64,000 bases of DNA from Pedobacter sp. KBS0701 (lineage in GTDB: Bacteria; Bacteroidota; Bacteroidia; Sphingobacteriales; Sphingobacteriaceae), in NCBI RefSeq assembly GCF_005938645.2, contig NZ_CP042171.1:806001-870000 (forward strand), read 5' to 3'. Below the pieces are notes generated by a model that was not told the origin of the DNA, made no database searches, and saw nothing but the letters and a program-made list of their open reading frames with translations. Below are positions 33,529 through 42,141 of this stretch, one piece after another (the first letter of the stretch is position 1; each line of letters starts with the position of its first letter). Position numbers and translations under genes: made by a program.

Positions 33529-36500
33529 ATGAAATATAGAATTCTACTCAAAAGAATTATAACCTTAACTTTTTTGCAGGTCGTGATATTGGTCATTTCC
33601 ATAACAGCGTGCGCCGGCAATAATGGTAATGCAACTATGGTGCTGAATAAAAAACCTCGATTTACAAGCATTAACCAGGCTGACATTAGCATAACCGGTA
33701 AAGTAACGGATGAAAAAACAAAATCTCCTATACCCGGGGTTTCGGTTAAGGTTAAAAATGGTACCACCACTGCTGTAACCGACGAAAATGGTGTGTACAA
33801 AATTAGTGTACCTAATGAGCAAACGGTTCTTTTGTTTTCTTATATCGGTTACGATGTACAGGAAGTAGCGGTAGGCAATCTAAAAAACGTTAATGTAATT
33901 TTAAAATCTTCCCAGGCCAATCTCGATGAGGTGGTGGTGGTAGGCTACGGAACACAGAAAAAAGCCGATGTAACAGGTTCTGTGGTGAGGGCAAATCTCG
34001 ATGATTTTAGAAATTCACCCACCACCAACGTGGCCAATCTTTTACAGGGAACGGTTCCGGGTTTAAATGTGGGGCAAGTTAACCGCGCCGGCGCAACGCC
34101 AGGAATTAGTATCAGGGGGCAAAATACGCTGGGTGGGAACCAAAACGTACTGATTATTTTGGATGGAGTGCAATACAATGGCTCGTTAACTTCAATTAAT
34201 CCGGATGATATTGCCTCGATAGATGTGCTGAAAGATGCAAGTGCTACGGCCGTGTATGGGGCGCAGGCGGCAAATGGTGTTATTCTCATTACCAGTAGAA
34301 AAGGTGCCATTGGTAGAACCAGAATCTCTTTTTCTTCTCAGTATGCTACTCAAAAACCAAATATCGATTTAAAACCAATGGCCAGAGATGAATATTTGGA
34401 TCATATTAAATATTTATACTATGATCAGGCTTTTTTAGCGCCTGATTTTACACAACCAAATCCGGCATTCGATCTGGTGAGCAAAGTTGATGCATCGATG
34501 AAAGATGCGCAGGGAAAACTGCTGCCAAATGATTTTAGCTGGTATGATGAAGCGACTAAAACCGGAGCAATTACAGATAACCAGCTTAGCGTTTCGGGCG
34601 GAACCGATAAGATCAATTACCTGTTATCCGGCAGCTTAACCAGAAACTCAGGATTTATCAAAAATGATGTTTTTAAAAGAAAAACCATCAGGGCAAACAT
34701 CGAAACGAAAGCTACAGATTGGCTTGCCATTGGCCTGCAATCGTTCGGGACTTTTGTGAATGAGGACGGGGTAGAGCCAAATTTCGTTGATATCAATTTA
34801 ATGTCTCCGTTAATCCTTCCCTGGGATAATAATGGAAACCTGAAAATCAATCCATTTAATACGAATGTAACCAATCCGCTGTTAAACTATCAGGCTGATG
34901 ATTACGACCGTCACAACTATTTCTTTGCCAATGTTTACGGTAATTTACAGCTGCCTGTTAAAGGCTTGAGCTATAAAATAAGTTTCGGTAACAATTACCG
35001 TCTCGATTTTAAAAACATTTCTAATATGTATGATGCTAACCTTACCGGGCAGGCTTCAAAAGAAAATACCACTTATTACGATTATACGTTTGATAACCTT
35101 TTAACCTATAATAAAGTTATAGGCAAGCACAGCTTTACCGGAACTTTACTTTATGGCGCCATAGAGCGCGATAACAGCTATACCCGGGCTTACTCAACAG
35201 GTTTCTCGAGATTAACGCTTGGTTATAACAACCTGCAACAGGGCACTAACCGCTTTGCGATATCCAATGCATGGAAAGAGACTCTGAATTACCAGATGTT
35301 CCGCTTAAATTATAATTTCGACAGTAAGTACCTGTTCACCGGTACCATTAGGAGAGATGGGTTTTCTGGTTTTGCAGAAAACAATAAATATGGTATTTTT
35401 CCTTCGGTATCAGCTGGTTGGGATATTTCTAAAGAATCATTTTTTAAGGTTAACTGGGTTGATAACCTAAAACTGAGGGTAGGATATGGTGTGGCCGGGA
35501 ACCAAACTTCCCGTTACTCATCACTGGCCGCTGTTGGTTTAGGGGCTTCGTATGTTTTTGGCGATGGCGGTTCAACCCAACTGGGGCAGCAGGTTAATTC
35601 ATTGCCTAATCCTGACTTAAGATGGGAACGTACCACCGGTGCTAACCTCGGTCTAGAATTTAGTATACTGAAAAACAGGCTATCAGGCGTAGTGGAGTAT
35701 TACAATACGAAAACTACCGACCTGCTTTATTCTGTCAATATTCCGGTAATAACAGGTTTTAATAATATCCTAACTAATATCGGACAGCTGAATAACAAGG
35801 GGATCGAACTTTCTTTAAATTCAAAAAACATCAATAGTGGTGGCTTTCAATGGAATTCTACATTGAGTTTTTCCCATAATAACAATAAAATAGTTAAGCT
35901 TTTGGGAGATCTTAATGGCGATGGTGTAGAAGACGACCTCCCACAAAGCGGACTTTTTATCGGGCAGCCGACTGCGGTAATTTATGACTATCAGGTGAAC
36001 GGGATTTACCAGATCGGTGAAAAGATACCCACAGGCTATTCGCCGGGCACATACCGCATTGTCGATCAGAATGGCGATGGAGTAATCAATGCCAGTGACA
36101 GGGCCATTTTGGGATCATCTGCACCTGCATACCGGTTGAGCCTGTTAAACAACTTTCAGTATAAGAACTTTACTTTGAGCATTTTCTTAAATGCTGTCCA
36201 GGGAGGAGATAAATCTTATCTCGCCGGAAATACGCCAAGGCTCATCAGAGATGATAACTCTGTCAGGAATAATTACCTGAGTGGGATAGATTTTTGGTCC
36301 CCGGATAATCCAAATGGTAAATATCCGCGGTCATTTGTATCAGCCACGTTAAATCCGCCACTTTTCCAGAACCGCAGTTTCGTGCGTTTGCAGGATGTAT
36401 CACTCTCTTATAAATTCAGCGGAAAACTGATTGAAAAGATGAACCTTCAGAACCTGAATGTGTTTGTAAGCGGACGTAACCTGGCCACCTGGACCAATTG

Positions 36501-36594
36501 GGAAGGCTGGGACCCGGAGACCAATCAGGGCCTCACTAATGATGGAAGACCTGTATTTAAAGGATATGCTGTGGGCTTAAATGTTACATTTTAA
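33529..36594 (+). CDS. SusC/RagA family TonB-dependent transporter (PUL 1, pair 2)
   Basis: This 1021-residue SusC-type transporter has a signal peptide, a carboxypeptidase-regulatory-like domain (about 53-135; I-T-G-K-V-T-D-E-K), and the plug with D-E-V-V-V-V-G-Y-G-T-Q-K-K and V-Y-G-A-Q-A-A-N-G-V-I-L-I. The barrel ends in V-G-L-N-V-T-F. The signature has A-Q-A in place of the usual S-R-G. There is no STN domain. It is expressed from promoter block D and paired with SusD 9 bp downstream. A second SusC/D pair in one regulon suggests uptake of products of different size or branching from the same polymer. Confidence 0.93.
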   Translation: MKYRILLKRIITLTFLQVVILVISITACAGNNGNATMVLNKKPRFTSINQADISITGKVTDEKTKSPIPGVSVKVKNGTTTAVTDENGVYKISVPNEQTVLLFSYIGYDVQEVAVGNLKNVNVILKSSQANLDEVVVVGYGTQKKADVTGSVVRANLDDFRNSPTTNVANLLQGTVPGLNVGQVNRAGATPGISIRGQNTLGGNQNVLIILDGVQYNGSLTSINPDDIASIDVLKDASATAVYGAQAANGVILITSRKGAIGRTRISFSSQYATQKPNIDLKPMARDEYLDHIKYLYYDQAFLAPDFTQPNPAFDLVSKVDASMKDAQGKLLPNDFSWYDEATKTGAITDNQLSVSGGTDKINYLLSGSLTRNSGFIKNDVFKRKTIRANIETKATDWLAIGLQSFGTFVNEDGVEPNFVDINLMSPLILPWDNNGNLKINPFNTNVTNPLLNYQADDYDRHNYFFANVYGNLQLPVKGLSYKISFGNNYRLDFKNISNMYDANLTGQASKENTTYYDYTFDNLLTYNKVIGKHSFTGTLLYGAIERDNSYTRAYSTGFSRLTLGYNNLQQGTNRFAISNAWKETLNYQMFRLNYNFDSKYLFTGTIRRDGFSGFAENNKYGIFPSVSAGWDISKESFFKVNWVDNLKLRVGYGVAGNQTSRYSSLAAVGLGASYVFGDGGSTQLGQQVNSLPNPDLRWERTTGANLGLEFSILKNRLSGVVEYYNTKTTDLLYSVNIPVITGFNNILTNIGQLNNKGIELSLNSKNINSGGFQWNSTLSFSHNNNKIVKLLGDLNGDGVEDDLPQSGLFIGQPTAVIYDYQVNGIYQIGEKIPTGYSPGTYRIVDQNGDGVINASDRAILGSSAPAYRLSLLNNFQYKNFTLSIFLNAVQGGDKSYLAGNTPRLIRDDNSVRNNYLSGIDFWSPDNPNGKYPRSFVSATLNPPLFQNRSFVRLQDVSLSYKFSGKLIEKMNLQNLNVFVSGRNLATWTNWEGWDPETNQGLTNDGRPVFKGYAVGLNVTF

Positions 36595-36603
36595 ATTAAA
36601 CCG

Positions 36604-38271
36604 ATGAAAAAAATTACCTTCATTATAGTGGCTATTGCCATTTCGTTTATCTCCTGTAAAAAGGATTTTCTGAACGAAAAACCACTTGATTTCTTAATCA
36701 CAGATAATGCTTATACCACCGCAAAGGATTACGAAGCGGCCTTGAATAACCAATATAACCGGGTAAGAAGCGAATTTTATAACAGTGGAGAACAACGTCC
36801 TTTCGATTATGTGTTTGGCTGCGATCTGGTTTTTGATGGTCAGCCAGCCACTACAAGGCATACCAATATGGTTGCTGCATATTCGCCCTTAAGTACAGAA
36901 ATTCCGTTAATTCACTGGACTTCATTATACAAAATAGTAGCAGAATCGAACACCATTATCGATCGTATTCCGGGCTCGTCACTAACTCCTCCCGAAAAGA
37001 TATTAATGGAAGCCAGGGCGAAATTTTTCAGAGGCCTGGCCTACCGTACACTGGCCTATTTATATGGTGGTGTACCCCTGAATATCACAGAGGCTGTTAA
37101 TCCTAAAACAGATTATACGAGGGCCACCAAAATAGCTGTGCTTCAGCAGGCTATCAGCGACCTGAAATTTGCAGCAACGAATCTTCCGGCCATTAACATG
37201 GTTCAGGATGGAGAAGTAAATAACCTGGCTGCCTACCATCTTTTATCGGAAGTTTACCTGGCGGCGGGGCAGTTTCAAAATGCGGCAGATGCTGCCTCTA
37301 CTGTAATCAGTAACCCCAATGTTGGTCTGATGACCACCAGGTTTGGGGTGAAATCAACAGATGTTACTAAAAATGTATATTGGGATCTTTTTCAAAGAGG
37401 TAACCAGAACAGAAAAAACGGTACCAACAGGGAAGCCCTGTGGGTAATCCAGTTCGAAACAGATGTACCGGGCGGTGGCGCCGTTTCTACAGGTATTGGT
37501 GGTTCTTATCAGATGGAAAGGCATTTTGCACCACAATTTCTCACTTTCAGGCTTGCTGGCAGCAGTGTTCAACCGTTTTTATACCCTATAAGCGATTATA
37601 CCGGTGGCAGGGGAATCGGTTGGGCAATACCCACCAAATATTTTTCGGACGTCATCTGGCAGAGTGATTTTAATAACGACCTTAGAAATGCACCCTTTAA
37701 TTTTGTACGCGAATTTAAAGTAACCAATCCTGCACATCCACGCTTCGGTCAAACCATATCTACCATCAATCCACCGGCGGGTATAACCGTGCCAAGAAGA
37801 GATTTCTATGCTTTTCAATCAAAAGTAACTACTCCAGGCGACCATCCTGATGGCATGTTCCAGGATAAATCGCAGCTGCTGCTTAAAGCAAGTGCAGGCG
37901 GAACTTATGCTGATCAGTATATGTTTCGGTTGGCAGAAACTTATTTGCTAAGGGCCGAAGCCTATTTGGGTTTAACCCAGCCCGATAAAGCTGCAGCCGA
38001 TATTAATGTGGTACGCAGCAGGTCTAATGCATCTCCAGTGCAGCCGGCCAATGTAAACATTGATTACATTTTAGACGAGCGGATGCGAGAGCTGGGGTCG
38101 GAAGAAAAAAGACGGATTACCCTGATGAGGCTCGGCCTGGTTTACGATCGTGTAAAAAAATGTAATCCCTATTACAACGATGTGTTAGCTACTTACAACC
38201 TGTGGCCCATTCCTGCTTCCGAAATTGAGCGTAACAATGGTGCAAGATTGGAACAGAATCCTGGCTATTAA
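36604..38271 (+). CDS. RagB/SusD family lipoprotein (pair 2)
   Basis: This 555-residue SusD protein has its lipobox at I-S-F-I-S-C18-K-K. Typical segments are F-R-G-L-A-Y-R-T-L-A-Y-L-Y-G-G-V-P-L (about 140-157), A-E-T-Y-L-L-R-A-E-A-Y (about 440) and the ending L-E-Q-N-P-G-Y. The usual ER-x-x-E-L-F-x-E-G helix is replaced by D-E-R-M-R-E-L-G-S-E-E-K-R. It forms the lid of the transporter encoded 9 bp upstream. A terminator-like hairpin follows about 135 bp downstream. Confidence 0.92.
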   Translation: MKKITFIIVAIAISFISCKKDFLNEKPLDFLITDNAYTTAKDYEAALNNQYNRVRSEFYNSGEQRPFDYVFGCDLVFDGQPATTRHTNMVAAYSPLSTEIPLIHWTSLYKIVAESNTIIDRIPGSSLTPPEKILMEARAKFFRGLAYRTLAYLYGGVPLNITEAVNPKTDYTRATKIAVLQQAISDLKFAATNLPAINMVQDGEVNNLAAYHLLSEVYLAAGQFQNAADAASTVISNPNVGLMTTRFGVKSTDVTKNVYWDLFQRGNQNRKNGTNREALWVIQFETDVPGGGAVSTGIGGSYQMERHFAPQFLTFRLAGSSVQPFLYPISDYTGGRGIGWAIPTKYFSDVIWQSDFNNDLRNAPFNFVREFKVTNPAHPRFGQTISTINPPAGITVPRRDFYAFQSKVTTPGDHPDGMFQDKSQLLLKASAGGTYADQYMFRLAETYLLRAEAYLGLTQPDKAAADINVVRSRSNASPVQPANVNIDYILDERMRELGSEEKRRITLMRLGLVYDRVKKCNPYYNDVLATYNLWPIPASEIERNNGARLEQNPGY

Positions 38272-38406
38272 TCATTGCAAGCTCATTTCAGAAAAATGCC
38301 ATTAAGGAGAATAATATGGGAATATGATCGGTAAAGTGCTAGAAAAAGTAGAAGTTCTGATTGATCTTGCGGGCTACGGAATTCTCGGTAGCCAATAGTC
38401 TGCAGC

Positions 38407-38442
38407 ATCAGGCCACACTAAATGTGGTATCTGATTATTTTT
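38407..38442 (+). terminator. Terminator-like hairpin between SusD and GH105 genes
   Basis: ATCAG-G-CCACA pairs with TGTGG-TAT-CTGAT (38407-38417 with 38423-38435), followed by TATTTTTT. Confidence 0.65.
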
Positions 38443-38493
38443 TAAAGAAAAAATTGTTCCTGTGAAAGAACTTTAACCAAATTATAAATCAAT

Positions 38494-39600
38494 ATGTGTA
38501 GAAAATTAATTGCCTTATTTTTATTCTTAATTCCCTGTCAGTTTCTGTTTGCCCAGAAAAATATGCTTAAAGATTTTCCGGAAGGATTTGGTCCAAAGGA
38601 AGTGGGAAAACGTTTAGCTTATCGCTTTCTCGATAGAAAACACATGCTCCATGCCGGCAAATGGATCAGCTATCCTGAAACCTTTAATTGGACAGGAGCG
38701 CTTCGGTATGCTAAATTAACAAAAGATAAAAAGCTCTTATCGCTTTTGGAAGAAAGGTTTGAGAAACTCACTTCGCAGGAAAAACAGCTCTTGCCGATCA
38801 TGAACCATGTTGATTTGAACATGTTTGGCAGCCTGCCCCTTGAACTTTATCAGATTACTAAAAACAAGCATTATTTTGACCTGGGTATTCCCTATGCAGA
38901 TACCCAATGGGACGTTCCGCAAAATGCTGATAAAAAGCAAAAAGAATGGGCCAATAAAGGATTTTCGTGGCAAACCCGCTTATGGATTGATGATATGTAT
39001 ATGATCACCATTGTGCAGGCGCAGGCCTATAAAGCAACCGGAAACCCGAAATATATAGAACGTGCTGCAAGTGAAATGGTGCTTTACCTTGATGAACTGC
39101 AAAGGCCGAACGGCCTGTTCTACCATGCGCCAGATGTACCGTTTTACTGGGGGCGTGGTAATGGCTGGATGGCTGCGGGCATGACGGAACTGTTGCGCCT
39201 GCTGCCCAAAGATAACAAGGATCGACCGCGTATCCTTAAGGGTTATGAAACGATGATGAAAAGTTTGAAGGATTTTCAGCGGCCCAGCGGCATGTGGAAC
39301 CAGTTAATCGATGAGCCTGATTGTTGGGCCGAGACATCCGGATCAGCCATGTTTACGTACGCGCTGATCAGCGGGGTGAAACAGGGATGGCTGGATCAGC
39401 ATGAATATGCACCGGTTGCCCGTAAAGCCTGGTTGGCATTGGTACCTTATATTAACGAAAAAGGCGATGTCGCAGAAGTGTGTGTCGGGACAAACAAGAA
39501 AAATGATAAACAGTATTATTATGACCGTCCAAGGAGTGTAGGCGATTCGCATGGGCAATCTCCATATTTATGGTGCACTTTCGCCCTTCTGGAGAAATAA
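38494..39600 (+). CDS. GH105 unsaturated rhamnogalacturonyl hydrolase
   Basis: This 368-residue secreted enzyme (signal peptide ending L-F-A-Q, about residue 21) has the alpha/alpha-barrel of GH88/GH105. Landmarks are R-L-W-I-D166-D167-M-Y-M, where the catalytic Asp lies, W-G-R-G-N-G-W-M-A-A-G-M, and C-W-A-E-T-S-G-S-A-M-F. Family members remove the 4,5-unsaturated galacturonyl residue left by rhamnogalacturonan lyases. No lyase is encoded in this window, so the oligosaccharide must come from elsewhere. Its place at the end of the locus is the main sign that the target is pectic. It is 222 bp after SusD, behind a terminator-like hairpin. Confidence 0.88.
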   Translation: MCRKLIALFLFLIPCQFLFAQKNMLKDFPEGFGPKEVGKRLAYRFLDRKHMLHAGKWISYPETFNWTGALRYAKLTKDKKLLSLLEERFEKLTSQEKQLLPIMNHVDLNMFGSLPLELYQITKNKHYFDLGIPYADTQWDVPQNADKKQKEWANKGFSWQTRLWIDDMYMITIVQAQAYKATGNPKYIERAASEMVLYLDELQRPNGLFYHAPDVPFYWGRGNGWMAAGMTELLRLLPKDNKDRPRILKGYETMMKSLKDFQRPSGMWNQLIDEPDCWAETSGSAMFTYALISGVKQGWLDQHEYAPVARKAWLALVPYINEKGDVAEVCVGTNKKNDKQYYYDRPRSVGDSHGQSPYLWCTFALLEK

Positions 39601-40309
39601 CGTTTTTGTGTGCCGTATTTGGTATTGCACCGGCTACTCTCATACAGCCGGTAGGCGCACACTACTGATAACCCTGGGGAATTGTTGTCCCCAGGTTATC
39701 TACATCGTTTCTCCCCTTATGAGTTAATTTGCTGTTTTATTGAGTTTTCTGTCAGCAAATGGGAGTAAAATAAGAACTTAGGTTTTGTCTATTCCGGATA
39801 GCAGCATATTTTTGGTAAAAGGACAAGGTTAATTGTCTTCTCCTGCATTGGGCTCATCTTCCGGCATAAACGCTTCGATCTTAACAGGTTGTTTATCAGT
39901 CTTTAACCTATCACTGTGTTGCAGGCATTTTAAATAATTGCAGGAAGGCAGCTGCTATTGGCTTGGCAATGCAAGAAAACTAACTTTTTCTCACAAAATA
40001 GGGACACAGGCAGTTTAAAATTTTTTATTTCCACCCGGAGAATTAAAGGAAGAGTTTGAAAATAAATATGTTCTAAAACCTGATTGCAAATTATTGAGGT
40101 AGAAAAAATACCTGGCGCTTGCAGAAATTATAAAGAATTTCGTTTTAGTGTCTTATTAAATAGTTTTAGCTTTGAGGATCTGATCACGTGCCTTAGATCT
40201 TAGTATGACCTTAATTAAAATGCCACGGATTTAAAGTGAAATTTCCAAATTTGGAAATCAGCATTCAAAATATTATGTTTATTAATGAAATCTACTATTT
40301 TTGTAGACT
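39601..40309. other. Intergenic region with a stem-loop and sigma-gene promoters
   Basis: About 700 bp without a gene. The segment 39667-39700 folds into a strong stem (GATAACC-CTGGGGA with TCCCCAG-GTTATC) and probably terminates the GH105 transcript, although its T-run is poor. TAGCTTTG at 40167-40174 and TATTTTTG at 40296-40303 match the Bacteroidota -7 element and could start the ECF sigma gene. The second would leave almost no leader. Nothing else is seen. Confidence 0.5.
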
Positions 40310-40882
40310 ATGAATGTTGTCAAAGATTCAGAGGCGGAACTGGTGCTAAAGTTGAAAAATGGCAGCCAAACTGCTTTTTCTCTTCTTTATGAACTGCATG
40401 TAAAAAGGATTTACACATTTGCACTGAAGATTTTAAAATCCCCTGCGCTCGCAGAAGACATCGTTCAGGAAGTATTTGTGAAATTATGGGAAACCGCTCC
40501 TAAATTGGAACCCAACTTACCCCTTCAGTCTTATCTGTTTACCATAGCCAGAAATTTATCTTTGAATGTGATTCGAAAAGCTGCTAAAGAAACAATAATT
40601 ACTGAAGAGATAGCTAGATATGCTCTGGATCAGGGTGATGACGGACTCGCTTTCGCCCAGTATAGGCAAACAAAGGAATTTGTTTCCCGTGCTGTTCAGC
40701 TGTTGCCCCCGCAGCGCAGAAAAATCTACGAGCTTTGCCATGGATCTGGCTATAGCTATAAGCAGGCAGCTGAAGAACTTGGTTTAAAAGATGCAACCAT
40801 CAACAGCCAAATGGTTAAAGCCATCCGCTCGATCAAAAGATACCTCGTCAGGCACGGGGCGCTTTTGTCGTTATTTTTTTAG
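40310..40882 (+). CDS. ECF-type RNA polymerase sigma factor
   Basis: This 190-residue sigma-70 family factor of the Bacteroidota ECF group has region 2 at about 20-90 (A-E-D-I-V-Q-E-V-F-V-K-L-W) and region 4 at about 125-180. Its helix-turn-helix includes G-Y-S-Y-K-Q-A-A-E-E-L-G-L. It is followed by a FecR-type anti-sigma gene and an STN-containing SusC, so it is expected to be released when the transporter binds substrate and to switch on the operon at 42142. The start ATG follows a -7-like TATTTTTG by only six bases. Confidence 0.93.
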   Translation: MNVVKDSEAELVLKLKNGSQTAFSLLYELHVKRIYTFALKILKSPALAEDIVQEVFVKLWETAPKLEPNLPLQSYLFTIARNLSLNVIRKAAKETIITEEIARYALDQGDDGLAFAQYRQTKEFVSRAVQLLPPQRRKIYELCHGSGYSYKQAAEELGLKDATINSQMVKAIRSIKRYLVRHGALLSLFF

Positions 40883-40973
40883 TCCAGTTTAAATTTCAAT
40901 GTGTTTTCCCCTATTAACAGATACGGGAAAAATAAAAAATATTTTCTTCCCGGGTAAATGTTCCATACGCTTT

Positions 40974-42005
40974 ATGTGTTATGATATAAAACGCAGCACT
41001 ATTTTGGAACAATCGATAAAGCAACTTTTTTTAAAGTACATACGGAACCTGACATCACAGCAGGAAAATGATCAGGTGCTCTTGATGATGAAGAATGATA
41101 ACTATCAGGAAGAGTGGGCACAGGCTTTGACGGAATTTCAGTATGAATTTGAAGCCGGAAAGGAAGAAACTGAGCTGGCTGATCAGCAGGCACTTTTTCA
41201 AAAAATAAAAAAACGTGCAACTTTAAAAACGGTAAAAAAGCCATTGCATTGGATTGGCTATGCTGCATCTGTGCTATTGATATCGGCAATCGCATATTTT
41301 TTACTTAAACCGGTAAATAAGCCTGTTATCGTTGCAAAAAACAAGACAGATAAACCTGCTGAAAAGACAGGGGGGCATAAATGGATTAAGTTACCAGATG
41401 GAACCTCTGTGCAATTGAACAACGATAGCCGTTTGGTGTATGACCAGGATTTTAAAGGAAAGCAAAAAAGAGAGGTAACCTTATATGGGGAAGCTTTTTT
41501 CGATGTGGCTCACGATGCAGCACATCCTTTTATCATTCATACGGGCAAAATCACGACAACTGTGCTGGGGACCGCGTTTAATATTTCTGCCTATGATCAT
41601 CAGAAAGCGGTAACTGTAACGGTTACCAGAGGTAGGGTTTTGGTTCAGCGTGCAGATAAAACTTTGGCCGTATTAACTTCAAACCAGCAATTGAGCTGGA
41701 AAATCGGCCAGGAATATCAAAGCAAGCAGACTGTAAATACCGAAACTGCTACCGCCTGGAAGTCGCAGGATCTGATTATGGATGATATTACACTTTTGCA
41801 GGCTTCGGAGCTGATTGCAAAGCGTTACGGCATAGAAGTTTTATTTAAAAGCGATAAAGTAAAGAAGTGCCGCTTTACCGCTGCTTTTTTAAACAGGAAT
41901 AATATCAGTCAGGTTACAGAAGTGCTTAGCGCGATTACCGGAGCTTCTTTTGAACGCAAAGGGAACCAACTTCTGATTGACGGTGAAGGGTGTGAAAATT
42001 TATAA
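40974..42005 (+). CDS. FecR-family anti-sigma factor
   Basis: The protein has a cytoplasmic N-terminal anti-sigma part (about 10-85), one membrane helix (about 98-117), a periplasmic FecR domain (about 145-245; L-P-D-G-T-S-V-Q-L-N, G-E-A-F-F-D-V-A-H and V-L-G-T-A-F-N-I) and a C-terminal DUF4974-type domain (about 265-343). Three starts are possible: a far upstream ATG at 40899, ATG at 40974, and TTG at 41004. The 40974 start is chosen as the simplest; the conserved part begins at E-Q-S-I-K-Q. It pairs with the sigma factor 92 bp upstream and senses the STN domain of the SusC downstream. Confidence 0.87.
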   Translation: MCYDIKRSTILEQSIKQLFLKYIRNLTSQQENDQVLLMMKNDNYQEEWAQALTEFQYEFEAGKEETELADQQALFQKIKKRATLKTVKKPLHWIGYAASVLLISAIAYFLLKPVNKPVIVAKNKTDKPAEKTGGHKWIKLPDGTSVQLNNDSRLVYDQDFKGKQKREVTLYGEAFFDVAHDAAHPFIIHTGKITTTVLGTAFNISAYDHQKAVTVTVTRGRVLVQRADKTLAVLTSNQQLSWKIGQEYQSKQTVNTETATAWKSQDLIMDDITLLQASELIAKRYGIEVLFKSDKVKKCRFTAAFLNRNNISQVTEVLSAITGASFERKGNQLLIDGEGCENL

Positions 42006-42071
42006 ACCAACAAAAACATAAAATTTGATGAAGAAAAAAGTATCACCAACATGATATAGGAGCGGAATTAA

Positions 42072-42099
42072 GTAAACCCCGGCGGCCACCGGGGCTTAC
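42072..42099. promoter_or_regulatory. GC-rich stem-loop between anti-sigma and SusC genes
   Basis: GTAAACCCCGG pairs with CCGGGGCTTAC (42072-42082 with 42089-42099). There is no T-run directly after it. It may separate the regulatory genes from the highly expressed SusC/D messenger by pausing, processing or partial termination. Confidence 0.5.
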
Positions 42100-42141
42100 A
42101 ATAGTTTTAAATTATATATCGAACAACCTAAAACCATTGCA

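Noticed and set aside
40899..40973. Longer start for the FecR-type anti-sigma factor
   Set aside because: The added segment is not similar to anti-sigma N-termini; the ATG at 40974 or TTG at 41004 is closer to the conserved start.
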